64,000 bases of DNA from Sepiola atlantica (GCA_963556195.1 OY744525.1:54912446-54976445), one strand, 5' to 3'; shown: positions 1-10,761, numbered from the stretch's first letter. Translations and numbers: made by a program. The notes: generated from the letters alone by a model not told the origin.

Positions 1-53
1 ACATAAGTTGTCTGTCATATTCAACAAAATTTGTATTACACATAAAATGCTGC

Positions 54-55
<2 letters not shown>

Positions 56-113
<58 letters not shown>
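56..113. repeat. (TA)n microsatellite
   Basis: Uninterrupted TA dinucleotide run. It is preceded by AAAATGCTGCC, a junction motif also seen beside other TA tracts in this window (about 43780 and, inverted, 51705). Confidence 0.97.
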
Positions 114-564
<451 letters not shown>

Positions 565-618
565 ACTTGAATTCTTGGAACTGATATAAATAATGTTCTG
601 ATTTTATCTATCTCAACT

Positions 619-623
<5 letters not shown>

Positions 624-704
<81 letters not shown>
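624..704. repeat. (TA)n microsatellite
   Basis: TA run forming the left border of the fold-back at 705-1108. Confidence 0.97.
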
Positions 705-706
<2 letters not shown>

Positions 707-784
707 GAAGAGAAGGATGAAGGTAATCCGACGAGATGGGAAAATGAAAAAGGAAAACCAAAAAATGGATGTTTTTTATGTGTA

Positions 785-825
785 CATCAACGTTTCGTCT
801 ATATTTATAAGACTTCATCAGGATG
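785..825 (-). ncRNA. Hammerhead-like motif (left fold-back arm)
   Basis: Read on the minus strand: stem I CATC/GATG, core CTGATGA, stem II GTCT/AGAC, GAAA, then ACGT (a four-base palindrome usable as an intermolecular stem III) and T17. One A is bulged between the core and stem II, which departs from the strict consensus. Confidence 0.6.
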
Positions 826-1020
826 ATGATATAGAGAAAAATGTCATGCAAGTACAAATACATGAAGGGTTGACATATTGGGAGGAAAAAAATAAAATAA
901 AATAATGGCCACTACTGGGTGGACGTCCGTACTTGGTGGAGAATTCTATTTTATTTTTTTCCTCCCAATATGTCAACCCTACATGTATTTGTACTTGCAT
1001 GACATTTTTATCTATATTAT

Positions 1021-1061
1021 CATCCTGATGAAGTCTTATAAATATAGACGAAACGTTGATG
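1021..1061 (+). ncRNA. Hammerhead-like motif (right fold-back arm)
   Basis: Stem I is CATC 1021-1024 with GATG 1058-1061. Core CTGATGA is 1025-1031, stem II GTCT 1033-1036 with AGAC 1046-1049, and GAAA 1050-1053. ACGT 1053-1056 forms the stem III palindrome, with T1057 at the cleavage position. A1032 is an extra base at the foot of stem II, so activity is less certain than for the 15563 copy. Confidence 0.62.
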
Positions 1062-1106
1062 TACACATAAAAAACATCCATTTTTTGGTTTTCCTTTTTC
1101 ATTTTC

Positions 1107-1108
<2 letters not shown>

Positions 1109-1174
<66 letters not shown>
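1109..1174. repeat. (TA)n microsatellite
   Basis: TA run bordering the right side of the fold-back. Confidence 0.97.
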
Positions 1175-1176
<2 letters not shown>

Positions 1177-2014
1177 ATTGTAAGCAGTGACGACGGTTGC
1201 TTTATTATCTTCACTTTGTGCCAGATTGAGAAAATGCCAAGTAAATTGTGCATTGTTTATTTAAAATGCCGAGGTGCATTTCTTGTCCTCGTGTAATATG
1301 ACCCTTGCAGGTCATGACCTCCTCAGCCTTAATTACTAAGATCCGTGTGTTTGAGCAGGTAATGTCCGAACGAGTCTTTTGTAACAGAGTCGCGTATTCA
1401 CACCAGTTCTTCCTCCTCCTCCACTTGAAAACCCGCCTTGACAATAATGATGGCGGAACGCGGGGTAATGGGACAGTATAGTATACACGAGGGGCGTGGA
1501 AATGTCTGGTAGGAAATAATTTCACACGTCACTCGGTCAACCTCCATTATTGGACTTGTGTACTCGCATCTTGCGAATTCTATCACTTCGTGTGTGCGCG
1601 CCATTGCCCCACCCGTCTAACAGTGACAGATGGCGATTCGTCGTCTGAAGGAAAAGAAAGAAATTTTGATGGGAAAAAAAAGAAAAGAGATATAGTAGAA
1701 ATGGGAAAAGTTTTTGAACGCAAAATATAGATTTCCAACCCGGAGCCCTTTTCGCCTTGACACCGGCAGATGGTAGGGAGTGAAAACCCAAATAAATCAG
1801 GTGGACTGAGTATGATCTACGAATGAGGACAAGACTAGCAAAAATAATAAAAAATAATAATAGATAAAATTAAAATGAAAAAAAAAACCCCAAAAAACAA
1901 ACGAAATGTTCCCGAGAGTCCAAACGAGATTGCGTTCTTCGTTTGAGCGACGTCATTAAATCAAAATTCAACAATTCGCGCCTTTTCTTGAATCTCAGAA
2001 ACGTGACAATAAAA

Positions 2015-2046
<32 letters not shown>

Positions 2047-2250
2047 GAGAAAACAAATATAAATAAATAAAGAATAAATAAATGAATGAATTTGCATTTT
2101 GAGAAAAAAAAAATATTTTAAGATTGAAAACAAACTTCGCGAGCCACTCAATCTGACAGACTACGGATCCCCGTGGCGGCTCCAGAACCTCTTCTGTCGA
2201 AATGAGGTATGGTCCGATACAATCCATTGAGGTTCACTTTTCTATGCATT
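1175..2250. other. Unassigned non-coding stretch
   Basis: Moderate complexity sequence with no convincing gene on either strand. It contains a short GAAA repeat (about 2011-2045) and A-rich segments near 1840-1890. Open frames of 60-104 codons here lack recognisable domains. Confidence 0.5.
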
Positions 2251-2255
2251 ACCTA

Positions 2256-2620
2256 CTCTTCTTTTGGCCAAGATCAAAGTGTAGTATCTGTTCCGATGGA
2301 TACTACACCCCATAGACTGGTATTGTCTTGGCCTTCGGGGCTTGATTTACGCCGGTCTGTGGGGTGCCCTGTGAGGTCCACCCTCTTAGGCTCCCCCCTC
2401 TTTGGGGAGGAGTAAGCTTATTGCTTACTGCCTGAGGCGCCCCTACCGGGGAATGCCGACGGGGCTGCCCAGGCAATTTTTAATGGCCAGAGTGCTCACC
2501 TTCTCGGGCGCTGGCTTTTCAAGTCCCACTTTCTCGACCCGACCTTGGGTCACATCTTACCTTGTGGGAGTAAGATAAAACTGGCCTTGTGCCTAACCTC
2601 CTGGAGAAGAGGTAAATAAA
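2256..2620 (+). mobile_element. U2-headed SINE-like element, family A, copy 1
   Basis: The 5' head matches the start of U2 snRNA (TTTTGGCCAAGATC then GTAGTATCTGTTC, which includes the GTAGTA branch-site pairing segment). A family-specific body follows: a hairpin around CTTGGCCTTCGGGGC, a GGTCCACCCTC box, GCCTGAGGCGCCCCTACCGG, and a 3' end CTGGAGAAGAGGTAAATAAA. The head starts within the U2 5' loop, so the first bases are missing. It shares its whole layout with copies at 5932, 10062, 10427, 36125 and 59046. U2 homology is from recall of the conserved 5' region; the SINE label is inference from dispersed copies with target duplications. Confidence 0.82.
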
Positions 2621-2642
2621 CACTTTTTTTAGGGTTATTTCC

Positions 2643-2800
2643 GATCGCCCGAGGCGCTCCTACCGGGGAGTGCAGACGGGTATGTTTATGGCGTTTTTGC
2701 AGAGTCAGAGTGCGCCTTTCAGAGAGCTGATTTTTTTGTCCCACCTTCTGGCCTTGTGAAACAAACCTCTCAGTGGAAGAAAAGTAATAACAGTAAATAC
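2643..2800 (+). mobile_element. Family A SINE fragment, diverged
   Basis: Begins at the CGCCCGAGGCGCTCCTACCG body segment and ends in GAAAAGTAATAACAG, so only the 3' half is present, directly after copy 1. Its greater divergence suggests an older insertion or a decayed tandem partner. Confidence 0.65.
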
Positions 2801-2892
2801 CACGCGATGGAAATCAAATGTATAAAGATTTACATGGTTTCGTTTCGTACTCTATTTTTCAAATTTATTTTTGTATCGTCAAATGAGTAAAT

Positions 2893-2911
2893 ACCCTAAC
2901 CCTAACCCTAA
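2893..2911 (-). repeat. Short interstitial telomere-like repeat
   Basis: Three CCCTAA units, i.e. TTAGGG on the minus strand, the metazoan telomere unit. It is too short to indicate a real telomere. Confidence 0.7.
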
Positions 2912-3668
2912 TCTCATTATACGTTCGCCATTTCAGGCCCTCGTCATGACCAGCAACAGAAGCAATCTCCAAAATCGGTGCATAGTCTTGTAGTCATCCA
3001 TTGAATATTAAAAGGCGTAATATCTCTGGACTGCCCACCTGGATATGCTGTGACGTTGAATCCATCATCCAGGTCATTCTAACGTTTTTAATAGTAAACC
3101 AACTGTAACTACTCGGTAGTCACTTTACGATTATTTTTGTTTCGCTAATTGCTCCGCCTCTTGTTTTTTTTCTAAATTAATTTATTTTAATATAGTAATA
3201 TGATTTGTGGGATGTATTATATTACGTAAAAAGGAAATTTCCACTAGAAATTAAAGTTAAGATTTAAAGTTGGCGTGTTCGGGGAAGTTACGCCACATGC
3301 AGGAAGTCTCGAATGAGACGCATCAACAAACTTATCTAATCTTTCTTTGGGGAAAATATTTACATTTTTAGAAAGATAATTTAATGAACGAATATATGTT
3401 ATTTTAAAAAGTCGGTTTTGTAATGAATCGATTGGGCAGCTTTAAAATTCGATAAATACTTTGACTTCGTTATTTCTTTACCAAATTATTTTTTTAATAG
3501 GATTTTGAAAGTTAAATTTAATTATTACAGTAATGTTTGGTAATTAAATTATCAATTGAACCAACATTGTTATATATCTATAACTGAAATCGAGAAATGA
3601 CACAATAAAACTTGTTTACAATATCAGCAGGCTGGCTTACAGAGAGATAGAGATAGAGAGAGAGATAG

Positions 3669-3700
<32 letters not shown>

Positions 3701-4578
3701 AGAGAGAGAGAGGAACAGGAGGGTGGAAGAGTGAGGATTTTCGTGACGGATGCAGAAAGTTGGAAACTGACTATAGGTCTGGTGCCCAGCGAATGAAATT
3801 AGAACATTTAAGAAACCAAAATGCAATCTGTTGCATTTAATTTCGTAATCAAATTATTAAAAAAAACATAGGATTTAAAAAAATTCGTTTTATTTAACGC
3901 TATGTTTTGTATTATTACAATAAATATTCGATTAATAGCAAATCAAATTTAATAAATATCAAAGTTACATTGACGCGAGACACACTTATTTCACAATTTT
4001 ATTAATAAAGAAATTAGAATAAATGGTAATCCCTGGTTATGTGTTGCTTGCTCACAACCAACAACGAACACTGACTGTTGTTATGAACTTAAAACAATAA
4101 AGCTTTCTTTCTTGCTTTCTCTGTAAGTCCTTACTTCTTCGTTATAAGGGGAGTAGTATATGGGAAGACTAATATTGCTAAAAGCAATTTAAGGAAAATT
4201 AAATTAAAATAATATCTTAAACCTAAAACGAATATCTGACGTTATTACGAGATGCCGAACAACTGTTACAACCACTGCTATGAAAAGAAAAAGAGAGACA
4301 GATATACAACCGAACTGCTACAGTTAACAACATTGGCAAGAAATTTGGATGCAAGTCGCTGCTGCAACTAAAAAAAGAGAAAGACAGCCAACTCTACAGT
4401 CGCTACTACAATTACTACTGCGGAGAAGCGCAGACACAACGTGCGCTGCCATAGTTTTTGCGAGACGAAGATTTGTTCATGTTGTAAAGAGGAAGATGTA
4501 GTAATTAAATAGGCAACCATTTTTTCATGTCACCTTGACGAAGTTGTTTCTCCGGTGTATGGCGAACACAGGCATGCA
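2912..4578. other. Unassigned non-coding stretch
   Basis: AT-rich sequence with an AGAGAG-rich patch at about 3643-3712. No gene, RNA or complete element recognised. Confidence 0.5.
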
Positions 4579-4672
4579 CGAGAGAGAGAGAGAGAGAGAT
4601 GGAGAAAGAGAGAGAGGCAGAAAGAGAGAGAGAAAGAGAGAGAGAGAAAGAGAAAGAAAGAGAGAGAGAAAG

Positions 4673-4703
<31 letters not shown>

Positions 4704-4768
4704 GGGAGGGAAAGAGAGAGAGAGAGAGAGAGAGAGAAAAAGAGAGAGCGAGAGAGCGAGCGAGAGAT
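4579..4768. repeat. (GA)n/(AAAGAG)n purine-rich microsatellite
   Basis: Nearly 190 bases of GA repeats with interspersed AAAG units. All six-frame products are RERERE or SLSLSL artefacts. Confidence 0.96.
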
Positions 4769-4811
4769 TCTGTTATATCTTATCACCACCTTCTGATCTC
4801 GGCCTGGCAAC

Positions 4812-5032
4812 CTAAGGGGTTAACTTGACCCCTTCATACCATTTGTCAGTTCGGTTCTTGGAGGTGCATCCTCCCAGAAATGACCCCCTACTTCGGGTGG
4901 GCGGTTCGTTTATTGTCGACAGTATGTTCTCGGCTATTTTTGCACTCAACCACGGCGTACCTTTAGGGGAGCCGATTTTCCACGCCCTACAGCCTTGTGT
5001 CACATCTTACTGCCGTCGGAAGGAAGTAAATC
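4812..5032 (+). mobile_element. Degenerate family A SINE, 5'-truncated
   Basis: Retains diverged counterparts of the GGTGCATCCTCCCAG box, a TTTATTG segment, TTCTCGGCTATTTTTGC, the CCTTGTGTCACATCTTAC motif and a terminal GGAAGTAAATC. The U2 head is absent. Confidence 0.6.
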
Positions 5033-5400
5033 AAAACTCATTATTATTTTTTTGTATCCAGAGTTTTTGTATAAGTCATAGTAGATCTTTCGATAACTGT
5101 ACACCCCCTATAGACAACGTTCTTTGTTTAACTAGAGTTCTCCACTATTGACTTAAAATGGCGAGTTCATTTGCTGGAACCACGCATACACCAAGCTACT
5201 TCCCTTGGCTTTACTTTAACCCTGGTCGGGTGGCTTCCGAGTCCTATGTTTTTTTTTAACACAGGACAGCCCTTGATTTTCTCCGGCACTATTTATTTTC
5301 TGTATTCGTAGCTGATCTCTATATCTAGAGGCCGTTCTCTTATACACAACGTGGGGAGCCGGTGGATGGGAGTTCTCATCCCCACACTACAAATCTCCAG
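5033..5400. other. Unassigned non-coding stretch
   Basis: No recognisable gene or repeat boundary between the degenerate SINE and the LINE 3' fragment. Confidence 0.4.
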
Positions 5401-5404
5401 TCTC

Positions 5405-5588
5405 CTCACAGGACAATACAAAACCTACGCCAAGCAACTAGCAGAAGACTAACAATGCACCTATGAAAACCTACCTGGTGTGATGGATGATAAAGCGAGA
5501 TGGCGTGAGAGAGTCAGGAAGATCCGTGACCCTGCCACGACTAGATGATGATTATGATGATGATGATAATGATGATGATGATGATCCA
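5405..5588 (+). pseudogene. LINE ORF2 C-terminal fragment with GAT-repeat tail
   Basis: One plus-strand frame reads LAED, then LPGVMDDKARWRERVRKIRD and a stop. This resembles the extreme C-terminus of non-LTR retrotransposon polyproteins, where a WRERVRKIR-type motif precedes the end. A run of GAT/GATAAT triplets follows at once (about 5543-5584), consistent with a simple-repeat 3' tail used by several LINE clades. Only the last 40 or so codons survive. I cannot name the clade; the remainder of the element is absent, as expected for 5' truncation. Confidence 0.6.
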
Positions 5589-5918
5589 GATTTTATGGAC
5601 ACCTGTATAAATTAGAAATCATTCTGATTAATTTGATGTACATTTTTAACTTTACTTTTCAATAAAAAATTGACAAATGTAATTATGTAATTGCTAAATT
5701 GAAAAATATGCAGCTGCAATTTAAAGAAAATAGTTTTAATAACATTCTCACTCCATAGACCCGTGACGCAACACATAAAGTGCTAAGTAATAATCAGTTC
5801 TAAGTGACAGTCTTATGAAGATTAAAGATTCAATCCTCAGTACGGGCGATACTAGGAATACAATTAAGAATTACTAAAGACTTTCACCTGGTCATGTCTG
5901 ACGGAACGAGAACCAGCT
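5589..5918. other. Unassigned AT-rich stretch
   Basis: No gene or repeat recognised. It forms the left flank of the second family A SINE. Confidence 0.4.
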
Positions 5919-5931
5919 ACTCTCGTGGATT
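5919..5931. repeat. Target-site duplication, left
   Basis: ACTCTCGTGGATT here and again at 6271-6283 brackets the SINE exactly, showing insertion by target-primed reverse transcription. Confidence 0.88.
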
Positions 5932-6270
5932 TGGCCTTTTGGCTAAGATCAAAGTGTAGTATCTGTTCTGATGGATACTGCACCCCATAGACTGGTATTG
6001 TCTTGGCCTTCGGGGCTTGATTTACGCCGGTCTATGGGTCTGTCCTGTGCAGTTCTAGGAGGTCCACCCTCCCAGGCTTCGCCTCCCTTCTTTGGGGAGG
6101 AGTAAGTTTATTGCTTACTGTCTGAGGCGCCCCTACCGGGGAATGCCGACGGGGCTGCCCAGGCAATTTTTAGACCCCACTTTCCCGACCCGACCTTGGG
6201 TCACATCTTACTTGTGGGAGTAAGATAAAAACTGGCCTTGTGCCTAACTCCTGGAGAGGAGTAAATCAAT
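5932..6270 (+). mobile_element. U2-headed SINE-like element, family A, copy 2
   Basis: Starts at TGGCCTTTTGGCTAAGATC, the U2 5' stem-loop region, continues through GTAGTATCTGTTC and then the family body, and ends GGAGAGGAGTAAATCAAT. A perfect 13-bp direct repeat flanks it. An internal deletion removes the AATGGCCAGAGTGCTC segment that other copies carry, and the 59046 copy shares this deletion; the two therefore form a subfamily. The copy looks young because both TSDs are identical. Confidence 0.88.
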
Positions 6271-6283
6271 ACTCTCGTGGATT
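6271..6283. repeat. Target-site duplication, right
   Basis: Identical to 5919-5931. Confidence 0.88.
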
Positions 6284-6365
6284 GAATGAAGGCTTCCGTT
6301 CGAAATTCCATACAGGTTTCCAAGTTCGGCAAGACACACCTGAAGAAGGTATGATGTTATTTTAT

Positions 6366-6755
6366 CACATCGCCACAATGTTGCATCCCTGTGCTTGTTT
6401 TACAAATGCTTCAATGGAATGTGCTCCGATGAACTTGCTGCTCTGGTCCCTCCCCGTACACGCAAATACACCCGACCAACTCGACAATCAGTTAAATCTC
6501 GAGGTCCCAAGATGTCGAATGGCTTTCTACTCCAATAGCTTCTTTCACCGAGCTGCCATCCTTTAGAACTCCGCCCCTGCTCCCTGTTTCCCTGACTGTA
6601 CAGACATGCAGAGATTTAAATGTAATGTAAACAAACATCTCGCCGCACAACTCCTCTCATAGGATGCCCTCATTTAATTTCTGAAAAACACCTAATCCAC
6701 AGTAGCCCCTTACATTTCCGTGGCAGTATGTCTTGTCTGGGGTGAACTCAAGTTA
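6366..6755 (+). pseudogene. LINE (type 1) reverse transcriptase C-terminus and 3' end
   Basis: The plus frame from 6366 reads HRHNVASLCLFYKCFNGMCS followed by DELAALVPP and an R/K-rich segment, a typical C-terminal stretch of a non-LTR retrotransposon RT protein. The same protein is seen at 50190-51060, and 3' ends on the minus strand at 46885 and 48195. Frame changes follow, and the 3' UTR ends GGGGTGAACTCAAGTTAAAA. This is a 5'-truncated dead copy. The clade is not resolved from this fragment. Confidence 0.75.
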
Positions 6756-7555
6756 AAAAAAAATATATCGGCAGAAACGTGAAACTAACATCCAAGATGA
6801 GAACAATAATCCGAATAATCCAAATAATACAAATGATCAAATCATCATCTCAAAGTTTCCGAAACATTCTCACCGCTTCTTCTTGTTTGTGAGTATTATT
6901 ACGAAGTGTGGCCGCGTAGGTCGCCCCGATAACTTATGAGAGATATAAGACAAAATACGGCAATGGCCATGACCAGATGGCAGACACAGGAATTACATTT
7001 ATCAATGAAATAGTCGGTTTTTATAAGGCCATGCAGATACACGAGTCGAAAAGGGTTAGTTGAGCTGTCGGCGTCACAGGAAAGGTTGATATGAAGTTCC
7101 TGATCGCTTTTTTTTCTAAAGTTGGTGGTCGAAACGTGGAGATCAATGAGGTTGGAGAAACAACTCTGTAGGACTGGTCGTTCTCTCCAATCGATACTTG
7201 TCGGGTGGGGACGTCGCACCAATGATGAATGACTGTTGTCCTGGGAAAAATGTTTTAACGATTTTAAAAGCAAAAATGGAGAGGTCAAAACATACTGTTT
7301 AAAGAAAGTTTCACGTTTCATTGTTTTGAGCAAATAAAATATAGAGGATAATTAATAATAGTTTCAGTTTTATTTTGTAAATCTAGTTAAAACATATTCT
7401 AAAAAGTTTTTGTTTTTTTCATAGATAGTTTTTTCTTACAGTGAGCAAATGAGAAGTGGAGTGAAATGAAAAATACATTTATCTGGTGAAATTGCCTGTT
7501 TAAAAAATATACTAAGTACTCGCCGATGCGGTATAAATTAAAATTATTACTAATA
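6756..7555. other. Unassigned AT-rich stretch
   Basis: A 144-codon minus-strand frame (6899-7333) has no recognisable domain and neutral composition. I see no supported gene. Confidence 0.45.
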
Positions 7556-7559
7556 AAGT

Positions 7560-7694
7560 ATTCTTCTTCTTCTTCTTCTTCTTCTTCTTCTTCTTCTTCT
7601 TCTTCTTCTTCTTCTTCTTCTTCTTCTTCTTCTCATCCTTCTTCTTCATTGTCTCTTCCTTCTTCTTCTTCTTCTTCTTCTTCTTCTTCTTCTT

Positions 7695-7725
<31 letters not shown>

Positions 7726-7740
7726 TTATTATTATTATTT
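7560..7740. repeat. (TTC)n/(TTA)n triplet repeat cluster
   Basis: Two long TTC arrays split by a TCATCC interruption, passing into TTA triplets. Frames through it give polyserine or polylysine and are artefacts. Confidence 0.97.
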
Positions 7741-7741
7741 G

Positions 7742-7934
7742 TACTCAACCAGTGGTATTTTCTGGAGTCTGAGTGACAACAAGCCTCCCCAGATTTCCAG
7801 TATTCTTCACTTCTTTTCGATAACGATGCAGTATCGCAACAACATCTTACCATTGATTTCTCGCTGGTAAGGACAATTGGTCTTCTCTGGGATTTGGGTG
7901 GCAATAAGCCTCCCCAAGTTCCCAGTTGCTGCTG

Positions 7935-7984
<50 letters not shown>

Positions 7985-8011
7985 GATGTTGTTGTTGTTG
8001 GTGGTGGTGGT

Positions 8012-8051
<40 letters not shown>

Positions 8052-8240
8052 CACTAGGAGTTCTCACACAGGTCATCAGTGATTGCTCACTGACAACCGG
8101 TGGTATTCCCTGGAGTCTGAGTGACAACAAGTCTCCCCAGATTTCCAGCATTCTCCACCTCTTTTCGATAGACACCGCAAATAACCTTGCAGTATCGCAA
8201 CAGCCGTTTACCATTGATTTCTCGCTGGAAAGGACCAAAG
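7742..8240. repeat. Direct repeats around a (TTA)n(GTT)n(GGT)n(GT)n core
   Basis: A segment of about 130-150 bp (GGTATT..TGGAGTCTGAGTGACAAC through CCATTGATTTCTCGCTGG) occurs at about 7751-7870 and again at 8100-8230, with a partial third copy at 7880-7926. Triplet and GT repeats lie between (7935-8050). This unit borders the 3' side of the minus-strand LINE that follows and may be a duplicated LINE 3' UTR. Confidence 0.75.
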
Positions 8241-8349
8241 TGATGTTTCTTGCATTTTTTGTTCCTTGGTTTGTGATGTGGTGTTTTTCTGTGGTTTTGT
8301 TTTCTTCCTGTTGTAGATTCCATGTGACCCTTCGTAGCTTATGCGGGTT

Positions 8350-9430
8350 GGTTTCCGCATTCGAGGATTTTTCTTAAGATTGCAGTTGGTTTGATCATTG
8401 CCGTTCTTTTGTATAGTTTCAATGATCCCTTTGATTCCAATTTCTCCTAGTCTTTTTTCCAGTTTTTTTAGAGGATTGTTCCTAGTGCTCCCGCGATTAT
8501 TAGTATTATTCTAACTTTCTTCATGCTCCATATTCCTTTCAGTTCTCTGGCTAGTTCTGTGTATTTACTTCGTTTTTCCGTGTCTTTGATCTTCACTCTG
8601 TGGTCTGCTGGAACGGCGAAGTCTACGATTGTACAAGATTTTTTCCTTCTTGTCGATTATAATAACATCCGGTCTCCTTGCTTGTATGAATTTGTCTGTT
8701 TGTATATCCACATCCCAGATGATTTTGTGTTTTTCGTTTTCCAGTACTGTTTCTGGTTTATGTTTGTACCATTTGTCTGCGTATTCGAAATTCAATTGTT
8801 TGCACAGTTGCCGGTGTACTGCTTTCTCCACACAGTCAGGTCTGCTCCTGTATTCTTTTTGGGCTAGTTTGATACATTTACTTATTATATGATTTACTGT
8901 TTCGTCTCTTTGTCCACACAGTCTGCATCTACTGTTTTCCTGTGTTTTATCTATTTTAGCTTTAATGTAGTTTGTCCTAATTGCATTGTTCTGTGCAGCC
9001 ATCAGTAAAGATTCCGTTTCTCTGTTCAAGTGCCCTTTTCTTAGCCATGCCCAGCTATTTTCGTTGGTTTCTTCTTTTGTCGGTCTTCTGAAGCGTCCAT
9101 GTAGTTGTTTTTCTTCCCACTTTTCTTTTCTTGTCGTTTTCTTTCTAGTTTTGGTGCTTTCTAAGTTGCTCGTTGGAATGGTGTCTCTTGTTGCGGTGAT
9201 AAGCCTTTCCGTATTTTGAGTTATGTATTTCTCGAGCTCTATTTTGAGTCTTCCACACAATCTTCTATACTTCACAGTCCTCCTCCCCCTTCGTTTCTTT
9301 TCATGTAGAGTCTGTCTGTATCGTCTTTTGGGTGTAGTGCGTTGTGAATTGTCATTAATTTTCTAATCCTCTGATCAAGGTGCCTGAGTTCTTCGTTGGT
9401 CCAGCTTATGAATGGTCCAGAGTGCTGCTT
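8350..9430 (-). pseudogene. LINE (type 3) ORF2 C-terminal region, dead
   Basis: A minus-strand open frame of 236 codons (9275-8565) has a Cys-rich RT-downstream motif, CRLCGQRDETVNHIISKC, a KCIKLAQKEYRSR helix, then RPDVIIIDKKEK. After a frame change comes DFAVPADHRV and GALGTI. These are the ordered C-terminal hallmarks of a widespread animal non-LTR family. Upstream, another frame reads IHNALHPKDDTDRLYMKRNE and then a stop before SIEDC, so at least one nonsense codon and two frameshifts disable it. The N-terminal endonuclease and catalytic RT are missing. No poly(A) tail is evident. Confidence 0.85.
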
Positions 9431-9707
9431 ATTATTATTATTTCTTTTATTTTTTTAATTTTTTATTTGTTCAATAAATGAAATATGAAATTTTCGGTAT
9501 TATTCTAGATCAACACCCTCCGATAAATCAACCCCAAAGAAACATCATTTATGTTCAATGGCTAAACTAGTATTCCTTGTTTAATGACTTACGTCTTTTT
9601 CCTGATTTGCTTCACATTTTTGTATCATTTTTCCCAAATGAGAAAGAATTATAAGGATTTCATCATTTAAATCTGATACAATAGTACAAAAAAATTCATA
9701 TTTAATT

Positions 9708-9712
<5 letters not shown>
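9431..9712. other. Unassigned AT-rich stretch
   Basis: Short ATT triplets then AT-rich sequence; no gene recognised. Confidence 0.4.

Positions 9713-9778
<66 letters not shown>
9713..9778. repeat. (TA)n microsatellite
   Basis: Left border of the fold-back at 9779-10044. Confidence 0.97.
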
Positions 9779-9781
<3 letters not shown>

Positions 9782-10044
9782 TACATTTTTATTTATACAA
9801 ACATTATTGCTTACATATGTGCATACATGTTTCGGTTGTACCCTTCACAGAGAGTCGATCTCTTCAGATAAAAAAAAAACGAGGGGGTCTGAAGAAGTTG
9901 ACTTTTTGTGAAGAGTATAACTGAAACATGTATGCACATTGCACATATGTAACCAATAATGTTTGTATAAATAAAAAAATATACTAAAGAACAATTCTAC
10001 TTGTAAGTGAGCACTTTTTATAAACACTGGAGTCTCAACGGATT
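9779..10044. mobile_element. TA-flanked fold-back, hammerhead-core family, copy 1
   Basis: The arms at about 9785-9870 and 9885-9985 are inverted copies that include TTTGTATAAATA, CATATGT and CATGTTTCGGTT. The loop is about 15 bp. The unit runs on to GAGCACTTTTTATAAACACT, shared with 13163-13182. It is the same family as 12849-13227. The SINE doublet at 10062 is inserted at its right side. Confidence 0.72.
9893..9926 (+). ncRNA. Hammerhead core and stem II without supported stem I
   Basis: CTGAAGA is followed by AGTT...AACT (stem II, no bulge) and GAAAC, then the palindrome ACATGT. Bases outside do not pair as stem I, so this is a core-like relic or relies on another fold. Confidence 0.4.
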
Positions 10045-10061
10045 AACATCTACAGAAACTG
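10045..10061. repeat. Target-site duplication, left
   Basis: AACATCTACAGAAACTG, repeated at 10410-10426. A SINE-free version of the site is present at about 13199-13215 in the paralogous repeat. Confidence 0.85.
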
Positions 10062-10409
10062 TTTTCTCGGCCTTTTGGCCAAGATCAAAGTGTAGTATCT
10101 GTTCCGATGGATACTGCACCCCCCGTAGACCGGTATTGTCTGGGCCTTCGGATCTTGATTTACGCCGGTCTTTTGGTTGTCTGTCCTGTGCAGTTCTAGG
10201 AGGTGCACCCTCCCAGGCTTTGCCTCCCCTCTTTGGGGAGGAGTAAGTTTATTGCTTACTGCCTGAGGCGCCCCTACCGGAGAATGCCGACGGGGCTGCC
10301 CAGGCAATTTTTAAATGGCCAGAGTGCTCACCTCTCGAGCGCTGGCTTATCTAATCCCACTTTCCCGACCTTGTGTCACATCTTACCTTGTGGGAGATAG
10401 ATAAATAGA
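10062..10409 (+). mobile_element. U2-headed SINE-like element, family A, copy 3
   Basis: Its full head begins TTTTCTCGGCCTTTTGGCC, the nearly complete U2 5' end, and continues through GTAGTATCTGTTC and the family body. The 3' end is GGGAGATAGATAAATAG. It is flanked by a 17-bp TSD and is the longest-headed copy. It lies head-to-tail with copy 4. Confidence 0.88.
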
Positions 10410-10426
10410 AACATCTACAGAAACTG
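10410..10426. repeat. Target-site duplication, shared boundary of two SINEs
   Basis: Same 17 bases as 10045-10061; it closes copy 3 and precedes copy 4. Confidence 0.85.
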
Positions 10427-10761
10427 TTTTCTCGGCCTTTTGGCCGAGATCAAAGTGTAGTATCTGTTCCGATGGATACTGCACCCCGTAAACTGGTATT
10501 GTCTTGGCCTTCGGGGCTTGATTTACGCCGGTCTATGGGTCTGTCCTGTGCAGTTCTAGGAGGTCCACCCTCTCAGGCTTTGCCTTCTCACCCTTTGAGA
10601 AGGGGTTAGTTTATTGCTAATCGCCCGAGGCGTCCCTACCGGGGAATGCTGACGGAGCTACCCAGGCAATTTTTAATGACCATAGTGCTCAACTTCTCGA
10701 GCGCTGGTTTATCAAATCTCACTTTCCCGACCTTGTGTCACATCTTACCGCTGTGGGAGTT

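Larger units (their letters stand above)
705..1108. mobile_element. TA-flanked fold-back element with opposed hammerhead motifs
   Basis: Two near-identical arms of about 165 bp (roughly 737-900 and 945-1108) are inverted around a loop of about 45 bp, and (TA)n borders the unit on both sides. Each arm carries the same hammerhead-like motif, on the minus strand in the left arm and the plus strand in the right arm. A single-arm relative is at 34327-34500. Open frames inside either arm mirror each other and are not believable genes. The structure resembles inverted terminal units of a Penelope-like element or a non-autonomous derivative; that assignment is inference. Confidence 0.7.

Noticed and set aside
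6899..7333. 144-codon minus-strand frame as a gene
   Set aside because: No domain or homologue recognised, and the region is otherwise anonymous; length alone is not enough.
7512..8054. 180-codon minus-strand frame with polyhistidine, polyasparagine and polylysine
   Set aside because: It is a readthrough of triplet and GT repeats, with no domain or biased codon use outside them.
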